Below, piece after piece: positions 25,137-33,368 of a stretch of 64,000 nucleotides of DNA. The stretch comes from an uncultured Ruminococcus sp. (lineage in GTDB: Bacteria; Bacillota; Clostridia; Oscillospirales; Acutalibacteraceae): positions 32,835 to 96,834 of the forward strand of contig CAJONB010000007.1 in assembly GCA_905235715.1 (NCBI GenBank), given 5' to 3'. The notes below the pieces were generated by a model. That model was given only the letters and a program-made list of their open reading frames with translations, made no database searches and had not been told where the DNA came from. Positions within the stretch are counted from its first letter, which is position 1. Each line of letters begins with the position of its first letter. The translations under genes and the position numbers were made by a program.

Positions 25137-28100
25137 ATGAAATCTCGCAGGATCATCTCATTCTTGCTGGTTGTAATGCTTTTGGTATCTACCGTAAGCA
25201 TCGGCGCGTATGCGAATACCGCCGATCTCGCAGAGACGGGCTACTACAACCAGAACTATCTTGAGAATTACGCAACAAAAGCTGCCGCTGAGTCCGGCTA
25301 CGGCTGTACTTACTCCAAGTCAGCCACCACCTTTAAGGTATGGGCTCCCGAGGCAACATCCGTCAGCGTTAAGCGCTATTCCACCGGTACCGACGCCGAG
25401 TCGGGCGCGGCTGTACTGGGCACCGATAAGATGTCCTATAACAGCTCCACCGGTTCGTGGACACTGAAGCTTAACGGCGACCATAAGAACGAGTATTATA
25501 CTTATATCGTCGACCGCTCCGGCGTTATCAAGGAAACGCAGGATCCCTACGCGACGGCTGTCGGCGCGAACGGCAACCGTTCCATGATCTGCGACCTCGA
25601 TTCCACCGACCCCGACGGTTGGGAGAACGACAAGCACGTCTTCTTTGACAATCCCGGCGAGGCGGTTGTCTGGGAGGTTCATGTACGTGATTTCTCCATC
25701 GACGTTTCTTCCGGCGTCAGCGACGCGAATAAGGGAAAGTACCTTGCGTTCACCGAGGGCAATACCACTGTAGGCGGCAAGGGCAAGGTAGCCTCCTGCG
25801 TTGACTATCTGGTTGAGCATAACGTCAACTGCGTACAGCTCATGCCGATTGAGGACTTTGCGTCTATCGACGAGACCGACGACGCTATCCGCAGAAACTG
25901 GGGCTACGATCCCAAAAACTACAACGTTCCCGAGGGCTCCTACTCCTCCGACCCTTATGACGGAAACACCCGTATCACCGAATTCAAGATGCTGGTTCAG
26001 GCGCTGCATGACCGCGGTATCGCCGTTGTCATGGACGTTGTTTACAACCACACCTTCGTCCTCGAGGGCTCCTCGCTCAACATGACGACCCCGAACTACT
26101 TCTACCGTAAGTCCTCTGCGGAGAACTATCACAACGGCTCGGGTCTGGGCAACGTTCTGTCCTCCGAGAAGGCGATGACCTCAAAGTTTATCTCAGACTC
26201 CCTGATTCACTGGGTCAACGAGTATCACATCGACGGCTTCCGCTTCGACCTGATGGGCTGCCACGATGTTACCAATGTCAAAAAATGGCGCACTAATCTC
26301 GATAAGATCGATCAGCGCATCCTGATGTACGGCGAGCCGTGGCCGGGCGGCGGAGATAACGGTATCAGCAACGGTATCTCTAACTCGAACCTTAACCAGC
26401 TCACCCGCGTCGGCGCGTTCAACCAGACTTATTCCGACGCGCTCAAGGGCGACCATGAGAAGAATACGACCGCAGGTATTGGCTTCCTGAACGGACAGTC
26501 TGACGCTGAAATCCGCAAGGCGGGCGCAGGTCAGGCTACCTATTTCCCAAGCGCTAAGGTGAACCAGTTCATCAACTACACCGATAACCATGATAACCTG
26601 ACGCTGTTCGATAAGATTCTCGCGGGCAACGGCGCTGCCGGCTTTAAGGCAGGTAAGGACGGCGTTGTTTCCAACGGTACCACCCCGCTGATTACCCAGA
26701 ACAAGACCGCCGTCAATAATCCGAGCGCGCAGGTGCTGGGTCAGATGAAGGTTGCTCTGACATCCGCGCTGACCTCACAGGGCATCCCGTTTACCGTTGC
26801 GGGTACCGAGTTCTGCCGCACCAAGTACGGCGATGCAAACTCCTACCGCTCCGAGGACGCGATCAACGCAATTGACTGGACACGCGCTGAGACGTATGCT
26901 TCTGTTGCGGACTACTACGCAGGCTTAGTCGCTATCCGTAAGGCGTTCGATGCGTTTACGAATTCGACCTCTGTTTCCACAACCACCGTCAGCGGCTGTA
27001 CCGCATGGCAAATCAGCAACAGCGCCTCCGGTCAGTGGAGCAAGATTATCGTCGCGCTGAACAATACATCCGCGGCGAAGACCATCACCTGCTCCGGAAA
27101 CTGGACGGTCGTTGCGAACGGCACCAAGGCGGGCACAACCGCGCTGGGTACTACTTCCGGCTCCTACAGCGTTCCCGCATGGTCGGGCGTTATACTGGTA
27201 GATTCCGCGTCCTTCGGCAACTACAAGCAGCCGAACCCCGGTACCGCTACCGTTATTACCGAGCATTATACCCGCGACTCCGCGACCGGCTCTTACACTA
27301 AAATCAAGACCGAGACCGCGAAGTATAAGGAAGGTCAGACATGGCGTGCTTCCAAGAGCCTCGCTATCCTCTTTGACCATGACTTTGACAAGACCGAGTC
27401 CACTGCTTCCGGCAACGCTACCTACGGCGCTGTCACCGCGGGCAGCACCTATACCGTAAAATTCTACTATACCCGCAATATCAAGTCGGGCTATCTGACC
27501 GTTAACTTCCTGAATACCTCGGGCGGCGCGCGTATCAAGACGCCGATGAAGTACCGTATGCGCAACGGCGATCCCTACTCGATTCCCGCGACTGCCGTCA
27601 TGGGCTATGAGCTGGATACCACCCGTTATCCCGCAATGACGCGCGGTAACTTTGACGCAGACAACCCCGCTACCTTCAACTTCTACTATAAGAAGCTGAC
27701 CAATACAACCACCCGCGTCCACTTCTATAAGACCGGCACCAAGTTTGCCAATAGCTCGACAATCCTATGCTACGCTTATGATGACGACGGCAATGAGCCG
27801 CTCGGCGCATGGCCGATCCAGACAAAGGCTACTGCCGGCATGAAGAACGATACCGCGACAGGTGCGGGCTGGGTCTATATCGACGTTCCCACCACCTCGT
27901 GCTATGTCATGTTCCACTACGGCGATATGCAGCTTCCCGGACAGGGTGAGCAGGGCTATTCCGTATCCGGCGAAGCATGGATCAAGAACGGCGTCGTTTC
28001 CTTTAATAATAAGATTGTTACCTCGCATATCGAGATAAAGACCGGTAAGCAGGTTTCCGCCGACGTTACCAAGCAGTACACCAACGTCAGCTCCAACCAG

Positions 28101-29192
28101 ACTTATACGACCTCTCCGGTCACCACCCTTAACCGTGAGTATTACACTCCCGCGAACGCTTCCGGCTACTATGAGGCAGGCGTTACCAACGTCGTTTACC
28201 TCTACACCGATGAAGGCGAAAAGCCCACCGAGCCTCCCACACAGCCGAAGCCGACCTCTGCCGGCACCGGTAAGCTGATGGGCGATACCGACGAGGATAA
28301 TACAATCAGCGTACTTGACTCTACTCTTATCCAGCGCGTGCTTGTTGACCTTGCAGCAAAGACAGCATCATACAACATCGTTGGCGACGTTGACCAGGAC
28401 GGCGCGGTTACCATCATCGACGCGACCACAATCCAGAGATTCCTTGCGGGCTTGAAGCTCGACGATAAAGTGAAAATCAACGTCCGTATCGACGGCGATG
28501 AGCCTACCGAGCCTCCGACCGATCCCGTTGTACCGACCGAGTATACCGAACCGACCGATCCGTATTACGGCGACGAAGTTACCATCTACTTTACGAATAA
28601 CAAATACTGGGGCAGCGTCTATGCTTATATCTGGTCCGATTCTCAGGAGGGCTACTGGCCCGGCGACGCGATTTATCCTGTCGCGACCAACGATTACGGT
28701 CAGGATATTTATGAGGTCACCCTCAGCTCCGATTCCTACATTATCTTCAACGACGGCAACGATACCGAGCAGACGACCGATATCTATGTCGGCGGCTTGT
28801 TAGAGAACGCAGTCTACTGCCTTGATAATGTAGACGAGAACGGTCACTACCTCTACGGCGAGTGGACATACGATCCGTATTATGTCGGTCCTACTACGGG
28901 ACCCGGCGGCGACGGCGGAAAGATGTACATGATTCCGTCCACCGAGTGGAAATCCGACGGCGCGCGCTTTGCGGCTTACTTCTTCGGCGGCAACGATCCG
29001 ACATGGGCAAATATGAAGTACGCCGGCGACAACCTCTATTCGGTTGACATTCCCGACGGCTACACGAATATCATCTTCGTCCGTATGAACGGCGCGACGA
29101 CCGAGAATAACTGGGAAAATAAGTGGAACCAGACCGATGACCTGAGCATCGAGCCGGGCGGCACCTATACCGTCAACGGCTGGGAAAAGTAA
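25137..29192 (+). CDS. secreted GH13 pullulanase-type enzyme with dockerin and starch-binding modules
   Basis: This 1351-residue secreted enzyme should cleave alpha-1,6 bonds in starch or pullulan. In order: a signal peptide (cleavage near residue 27), a CBM48-like domain, and a GH13 barrel with NWGYDPKNYNVPEGSYS, typical of type I pullulanases. Catalytic residues are Asp371 (DGFRFD), Glu400 (YGEPW) and Asp486 (NHD). MucBP-like repeats (about 700-850) and a CBM26-like module (about 858-960) follow. A dockerin is at about 1046-1110, with two calcium loops (GDTDEDNTIS, GDVDQDGAVT). Two more beta-rich modules, probably carbohydrate-binding, fill about 1147-1351. Thr/Pro linkers flank the dockerin. 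The form matches amylosome enzymes such as those of Ruminococcus bromii, docking onto cohesin scaffolds encoded elsewhere. Confidence 0.93.
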   Translation: MKSRRIISFLLVVMLLVSTVSIGAYANTADLAETGYYNQNYLENYATKAAAESGYGCTYSKSATTFKVWAPEATSVSVKRYSTGTDAESGAAVLGTDKMSYNSSTGSWTLKLNGDHKNEYYTYIVDRSGVIKETQDPYATAVGANGNRSMICDLDSTDPDGWENDKHVFFDNPGEAVVWEVHVRDFSIDVSSGVSDANKGKYLAFTEGNTTVGGKGKVASCVDYLVEHNVNCVQLMPIEDFASIDETDDAIRRNWGYDPKNYNVPEGSYSSDPYDGNTRITEFKMLVQALHDRGIAVVMDVVYNHTFVLEGSSLNMTTPNYFYRKSSAENYHNGSGLGNVLSSEKAMTSKFISDSLIHWVNEYHIDGFRFDLMGCHDVTNVKKWRTNLDKIDQRILMYGEPWPGGGDNGISNGISNSNLNQLTRVGAFNQTYSDALKGDHEKNTTAGIGFLNGQSDAEIRKAGAGQATYFPSAKVNQFINYTDNHDNLTLFDKILAGNGAAGFKAGKDGVVSNGTTPLITQNKTAVNNPSAQVLGQMKVALTSALTSQGIPFTVAGTEFCRTKYGDANSYRSEDAINAIDWTRAETYASVADYYAGLVAIRKAFDAFTNSTSVSTTTVSGCTAWQISNSASGQWSKIIVALNNTSAAKTITCSGNWTVVANGTKAGTTALGTTSGSYSVPAWSGVILVDSASFGNYKQPNPGTATVITEHYTRDSATGSYTKIKTETAKYKEGQTWRASKSLAILFDHDFDKTESTASGNATYGAVTAGSTYTVKFYYTRNIKSGYLTVNFLNTSGGARIKTPMKYRMRNGDPYSIPATAVMGYELDTTRYPAMTRGNFDADNPATFNFYYKKLTNTTTRVHFYKTGTKFANSSTILCYAYDDDGNEPLGAWPIQTKATAGMKNDTATGAGWVYIDVPTTSCYVMFHYGDMQLPGQGEQGYSVSGEAWIKNGVVSFNNKIVTSHIEIKTGKQVSADVTKQYTNVSSNQTYTTSPVTTLNREYYTPANASGYYEAGVTNVVYLYTDEGEKPTEPPTQPKPTSAGTGKLMGDTDEDNTISVLDSTLIQRVLVDLAAKTASYNIVGDVDQDGAVTIIDATTIQRFLAGLKLDDKVKINVRIDGDEPTEPPTDPVVPTEYTEPTDPYYGDEVTIYFTNNKYWGSVYAYIWSDSQEGYWPGDAIYPVATNDYGQDIYEVTLSSDSYIIFNDGNDTEQTTDIYVGGLLENAVYCLDNVDENGHYLYGEWTYDPYYVGPTTGPGGDGGKMYMIPSTEWKSDGARFAAYFFGGNDPTWANMKYAGDNLYSVDIPDGYTNIIFVRMNGATTENNWENKWNQTDDLSIEPGGTYTVNGWEK

Positions 29193-29214
29193 ATCCCGGT
29201 TAACGCTAAATTAC

Positions 29215-29246
29215 AAAGAGCCTTGCTTCGGCAGGGCTCTTTTTAC
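29215..29246 (+). terminator. terminator of the dockerin amylase gene
   Basis: AAAGAGCCTTGC-TTCG-GCAGGGCTCTTT stem-loop followed by a T-run, 22 bp after the stop. Confidence 0.92.
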
Positions 29247-29288
29247 TTAGAATGTTTGACGATAGGAATTGGTTGGCGCAATTAACTC

Positions 29289-29317
29289 TTGCAAAATAAT
29301 GCATGATGGGATATAAT
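29289..29317 (+). promoter_or_regulatory. promoter of the PqqD/S26/HPrK-like/ABC cassette
   Basis: TTGCAA (29289-29294), 17 bp, TATAAT (29312-29317). The expected transcript start lies only about 9 nt before the PqqD-like ATG at 29333, so the leader is very short and carries at most a weak GGTGAT site. Confidence 0.78.
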
Positions 29318-29332
29318 TTGCTTGGTGATAGT

Positions 29333-29596
29333 ATGAAAATCAAAAATGACTTTATCTTAAAGAAAATCGCGGGCAGCTACGTCGTTGTTCCCGTTCGTCA
29401 GCAGGCGGTGGATTTCTCGGGAATCATCAAGCTTTCCGACACCGGCGCGTTTTTGTGGAAGCTGCTGGAGGACGGCGCGGACAGGGAAGAGCTGGTCGCA
29501 AAATTACTGGACGAATATCTGGTGGACGAGGCGAAGGCTGAGGCGGACGTCGACCGTTTTATCGAGCGCTTGAACGAGGTCGGTCTCCTTGAGTGA
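29333..29596 (+). CDS. PqqD family protein (RRE-like domain)
   Basis: This 87-residue protein starts at the ATG at 29333 (MKIKNDFILKKIAGSYVVVP). The sequence fits the PqqD family, a winged-helix peptide-recognition fold that in RiPP pathways holds the leader peptide of a precursor. The segment SDTGAFLWKLLEDG is typical. It is the first gene of a tight cassette with a peptidase-like protein, an HPr-kinase-like protein and an ABC exporter. No radical SAM partner and no precursor peptide are visible beside it. The role as peptide-recognition subunit is inferred from the family. Confidence 0.88.
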   Translation: MKIKNDFILKKIAGSYVVVPVRQQAVDFSGIIKLSDTGAFLWKLLEDGADREELVAKLLDEYLVDEAKAEADVDRFIERLNEVGLLE

Positions 29597-30044
29597 GCGG
29601 ATATCGAACCGCGAGTTCCTTGCTGTGATGCAGGAGGCGTTCAGCCGCGGTCAGCAGCTGAAATTTACGCCGTCAGGCACCAGTATGCTCCCGATGCTCG
29701 ACGGCATGAACGATACGGTTACATTTGCCGAGAAGCCGGAGCGTTTAAAAAAATACGACGTTGCTTTTTATCAGCGCAATAACGGTCAGCTGGTGCTGCA
29801 CCGCGTCGTGAAGCTGTGCGGGGACGGCAGCTATGTTTTTTCGGGCGACAATCAGTATTACTATGAGCCGGGTATCCGCGACGAAAATATTCTTGCGCTG
29901 ATGGTCGCGTTTACACACGGAGATAAGGAACATACGACAGACGATTTTTCTTATCGGCTTTATATCCATAGGATGATGCTGAAAAAGCGTTTGCGGATTT
30001 TTGCCGTGAAGGTTTATCATAAGCTTTTTAAACGGAACAGATAG
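29589..30044 (+). CDS. S24/S26 (signal peptidase-like) family protein
   Basis: This 151-residue protein probably begins at the TTG at 29589, overlapping the pqqD-like stop. The SGTSMLPML segment gives a catalytic Ser32 as in S26 peptidases. The general base position reads LHRVV with His71 in place of the lysine of bacterial signal peptidases, as in SipW/ER-type enzymes. SGDNQ further on matches the conserved box. There is no convincing transmembrane helix; the C-terminus is strongly basic. It may cut a leader from an exported peptide, but the substrate is unknown. Confidence 0.82.
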   Translation: MSERISNREFLAVMQEAFSRGQQLKFTPSGTSMLPMLDGMNDTVTFAEKPERLKKYDVAFYQRNNGQLVLHRVVKLCGDGSYVFSGDNQYYYEPGIRDENILALMVAFTHGDKEHTTDDFSYRLYIHRMMLKKRLRIFAVKVYHKLFKRNR

Positions 30045-30056
30045 GCAGGGTTTGTA

Positions 30057-30734
30057 ATGAGTATTTACAGAATTTCGGATTTGAATGTTGAGATTACGAC
30101 GAATTCGGCGACTGTCGCCGAGGCAATCAAGCCTTATGAGGTACAATATCAGGAGCGCCCGAATTTGTCGCTGTTCCTGACGGACGACAGACTATTGGAG
30201 CTGATGGAGGAGAACGAAGGACGTACCGCGGATGTGATTGAGACCGTCTATATCGCGACGCTGTATTCTTGGGCGCTGTTTGACTTCAACGGCTTTCCGA
30301 TTCACGCGACGGCGGTCGAGCAGGACGGTAAGGCGATTCTTTTTGCCGCTCCGTTTGAGGATAACCTTGATTTTATGTCCCTGCTGCCGCAGGACAAGGT
30401 CTTTACCTACGACTATCCCGGCGTCAGAATGCAGGATGATTTGTATTATGCCTTTGATACGCCGTTCGGCATGAAGGGCAAATACGCGAAGAGAGGGAAG
30501 AAGCTGCCGTTGGAGGCAATCGTTTTTGTCGATTCCGGGCGGTTTGATTCTCTGCGTGTATTGGAGGCAAAGGACTTCGTGCCGATGTTTATGCGTGCTG
30601 TCGCTCTGAATGTCCGTCACGAGCGCACGAAGCACACGCTGTTCATTCTTGAGCGCGTCATGCACAGAGTGAAATTTTACGGAGTACGCGACTTGAACGA
30701 CGTCGACTTTATTTTTGAGAGAGTAACAGAATGA
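30057..30734 (+). CDS. HPr kinase-like protein with degenerate P-loop
   Basis: This 225-residue protein resembles HPr(Ser) kinase/phosphatase-like proteins found beside PqqD genes in peptide-modification loci. The framework is PIHATAVEQDGKAILFAAP, followed by LPLEAIVFVDSG. In active members the AP is followed by SGTGKST; here the sequence is FEDNLDF, so the Walker A loop is missing, and the DDxP region reads YDYPG. It is therefore probably a non-catalytic binding protein. The fold assignment rests on these local similarities. The ABC exporter gene starts within four bases of its stop. Confidence 0.72.
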   Translation: MSIYRISDLNVEITTNSATVAEAIKPYEVQYQERPNLSLFLTDDRLLELMEENEGRTADVIETVYIATLYSWALFDFNGFPIHATAVEQDGKAILFAAPFEDNLDFMSLLPQDKVFTYDYPGVRMQDDLYYAFDTPFGMKGKYAKRGKKLPLEAIVFVDSGRFDSLRVLEAKDFVPMFMRAVALNVRHERTKHTLFILERVMHRVKFYGVRDLNDVDFIFERVTE

Positions 30735-32399
30735 AAAAGCAAAACAAGAACGCCTTGCGCTGGATTGTCAACAGCTCAAGGCCTCAGCTTTTCAATATCA
30801 TATTTTTGGCGGCAGTCTACGGACTGAACGCCTTTATCGGCGTGTATAACACCGTTTTTGCAAAGAATCTGGTAGATGCAGCGACGCAGAGAGGGGACTT
30901 GAATCAGGTCATTTATTACGCGCTGATGTATCTCGGCGTTACCGTGGTACAAATTGTAACGCTCGTTTTGGCTCGGATTTTTTCCTTTAAGGTATCTGCA
31001 AAGCTGGAAATGTCCATGAAGAGCAGGCTCTTTTCCGATATGATGGACAAAGGCTATTCCGAGATTACGGCGTATCATTCGGGCGAGTTGATGAACCGCC
31101 TGACAAGTGATGTTTCGGTGATTTCCTCTGCGGTGACTTCCATTTATTCCGAGCGTTGTGTTTTTTATCGTAAAAATCGTCGGCATTTTCTATATCTTAA
31201 TCAACATTGATGTCTTGTTTGCGCTGGTGTTTGTCATCGGCGGGGGTCTGGTATTTGTTGCGTCGTCGCTGTTCAAGCCCGTGACGAAGCGTATGCATAA
31301 GCGTGTGCAGGAAACCGACGGCAAGGTGCGGTCGTTTATGCAGGAGGGATTATCCTCGCTGCTGATGGTCAAGACCTTTGAGGCGCAGGATAAGATGTCC
31401 GCGACCGCCAATCAATTACAGCAGGAAAATTACGAAGCAAAGCGCAGACGGAATATCTTGTCTGTCTGCACCGGTACGGCGGTTTCGGCGGTGTTCTCGC
31501 TCGCGTTTGTGTGGGGACTCGGTTGGGGCGCATTTATGCTGTATCGCGGCGCGATTTCCTACGGTGTGCTGACCCAGATTATTACGCTGGTCGGACAGAT
31601 CCGCACCCCGATTCAGGGCTTGGCGAATATCTTCCCAACTTATTTTAACGCGCTTGCTTCCGCGGAGCGTATCATGGAAATCGAGGATCTGCCCGATGAA
31701 GAAATCATCAACAGCGACCTTGATTTCGGTGAGCTGTATAAGAATATGCGCGAAATCCGCTTTGACCGCCTGACCTTTGCCTTTGACCGCGATAAGGTGT
31801 TTGAGGATACCTCGCTGAGCGTACAAAAGGGCGAGTTCGTCGCAATAGAGGGTATCAGCGGAATCGGCAAAAGTACGCTGCTAAAGCTGCTTTTGAGCGT
31901 TTATCAGCCGCTGGAGGGCGAAATATATATCCAAACGGACGAGGCTAAAATCCCCGTCGACAGAAGCACCCGCAAGCTGTTCTCCTACGTGCCGCAAGGC
32001 AATTTCCTGCTGTCGGGAACGCTCAGGGAGAATGTGGCGTTTGTCGCGCCCAACGCGACGGATGACGATATTCTGAAAGCGGCGAAGATCGCCTGTGCGG
32101 ATGAATTTATCAAGGAGCTGCCCGAGGGCTTGGACACCGTGATTGCCGAGCGCGGCGGCGGACTGAGCGAGGGTCAGGTACAGCGTATCGCTATCGCGAG
32201 AGCAATCCTCTCAGGCGCACCTGTAATGCTGCTTGACGAGGCGACCTCCGCGCTGGATGAAGCGACCGAGGAAAAGCTGCTGAAAAACCTCAGAGAATTG
32301 CAGGACGTTACCTGTATCATCGTTTCGCATAAAAAAGCCGCCGAGCAAATCTGCGACAAAATCGTTTCTATCATTGATAAGAAAATTAATATCAGATAA
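30731..32399 (+). pseudogene. ABC exporter, fused permease-ATPase, frameshifted as read
   Basis: A half-transporter of about 555 residues is split into two frames. The first (30731 to about 31147) holds the start of the transmembrane domain. The second (from about 31148) holds the remaining helices and a complete ATPase with Walker A GISGIGKST, a Q-loop, the signature LSEGQ, Walker B VMLLDEATS and an H-loop VSHKK. Removing one T at about 31143-31145 turns the broken ISSAVTSIYSER region into SIIPSVVFF and restores one frame. A single-base error or recent mutation is likely, since both parts are well conserved. It would export the product of the upstream cassette genes. Confidence 0.88.
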
Positions 32400-32479
32400 T
32401 TTTACGGTAACGGGATAGATACAAAGTATTGATTCGTCAAAGACGACAAAAAATCTCTCGGAAATTCCGTACTTTTTAC

Positions 32480-32508
32480 TTGACAATTTTTTCTTCCTTA
32501 TATATAAT
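32480..32508 (+). promoter_or_regulatory. promoter of the DUF177-rpmF unit
   Basis: Perfect consensus: TTGACA (32480-32485), 17 bp, TATAAT (32503-32508), about 43 bp upstream of the start codon. Confidence 0.92.
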
Positions 32509-32550
32509 ACAAAGTAGCGTTTTAATATGGTTCAGTCTGCGGAGGTAGTC

Positions 32551-33045
32551 ATGCTGTTAGATCTCAGAGAGCTTTTTGTATCCGACGGCGCGGTGAAGGA
32601 CGCGGCTTATCCGCTCAGTATGGCTGACGTTGATATCGGCGGCGAGCATCCATTCACCTCGCCTGTTGACGTCAAGCTGCACGTCGAGAATAAGGCGGGC
32701 ATCGTCACGATTACGCTTCAGGCGCATTTTATCTACAGTACAACGTGCGACAGATGTATGACGCCGGTTGAGCGGGAATTCTCTTATACTTTTACGCATA
32801 AGCTGATTGAAAGCCTTGAGGAAGAGTATAACGACGACTATATTGAAACTCCGGATTTTATGTTGGATCCGGACGAGCTGGTTATGACTGATATTCTGCT
32901 GGAGTTACCGTCCAAGTTTCTTTGCAGGGGAGACTGTCAAGGTCTCTGTCAAAAATGTGGACATAATCTTAACTTGGGTGACTGTGACTGCGATAAGGCG
33001 GAGATTGACCCGCGGCTCGAAAAATTAAAGGAATTACTAAATTGA
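32551..33045 (+). CDS. DUF177 (YceD family) protein
   Basis: This 164-residue cytosolic protein starts at the ATG at 32551 behind GGAGG. It has the DUF177 pattern with TTCDRCM in the middle and a C-terminal cysteine cluster (CRGDCQGLCQKCGHN), probably a zinc site. In most bacteria this gene precedes rpmF, as here, and is linked to 23S rRNA and ribosome assembly. It shares a promoter with rpmF. Confidence 0.9.
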   Translation: MLLDLRELFVSDGAVKDAAYPLSMADVDIGGEHPFTSPVDVKLHVENKAGIVTITLQAHFIYSTTCDRCMTPVEREFSYTFTHKLIESLEEEYNDDYIETPDFMLDPDELVMTDILLELPSKFLCRGDCQGLCQKCGHNLNLGDCDCDKAEIDPRLEKLKELLN

Positions 33046-33073
33046 TATATCACTAAGATAGGAGGGTATTAGC

Positions 33074-33259
33074 ATGGCTGTACCGGCTAGAAAACATTCA
33101 CACGCGAGAAAGATGAAGAGAAGATCCAACGTTTGGAAGCTCCAGACTCCGGCGCTCTCAATCTGCCCCGATTGCGGCGAGTACAAGGCTCCCCACAAGG
33201 TATGCCCGAACTGCGGTATGTATAACGGCAGACAGGTCATCGCCAAGGATGCAGACTGA
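33074..33259 (+). CDS. rpmF: 50S ribosomal protein L32
   Basis: This 61-residue ribosomal protein starts MAVPARKHSHARK. The zinc ribbon is present, with CPDCGEYK and CPNCGMYN. A good GGAGG site precedes the ATG. Length and position after DUF177 are normal for L32. Confidence 0.97.
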   Translation: MAVPARKHSHARKMKRRSNVWKLQTPALSICPDCGEYKAPHKVCPNCGMYNGRQVIAKDAD

Positions 33260-33296
33260 TAACCGCACTATTACGGTTTAATAACAAAAGTATTCA

Positions 33297-33326
33297 GGCG
33301 GGCAGGAGACTGACCGCCCTTTTGTT
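33297..33326 (+). terminator. probable terminator of rpmF
   Basis: GGCGG / CCGCC stem with a 12-base loop followed by TTTTG; a small AACCG / CGGTT hairpin precedes it. Confidence 0.6.
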
Positions 33327-33368
33327 TTAGTATGAAACTTGATTCTTCCCATAAACGGAGGTGAGCCT

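Noticed and set aside
25320-26132. 270-codon open frame on the - strand within the amylase gene
   Set aside because: A shadow of GC-rich codon use; the GH13 frame has all catalytic motifs.
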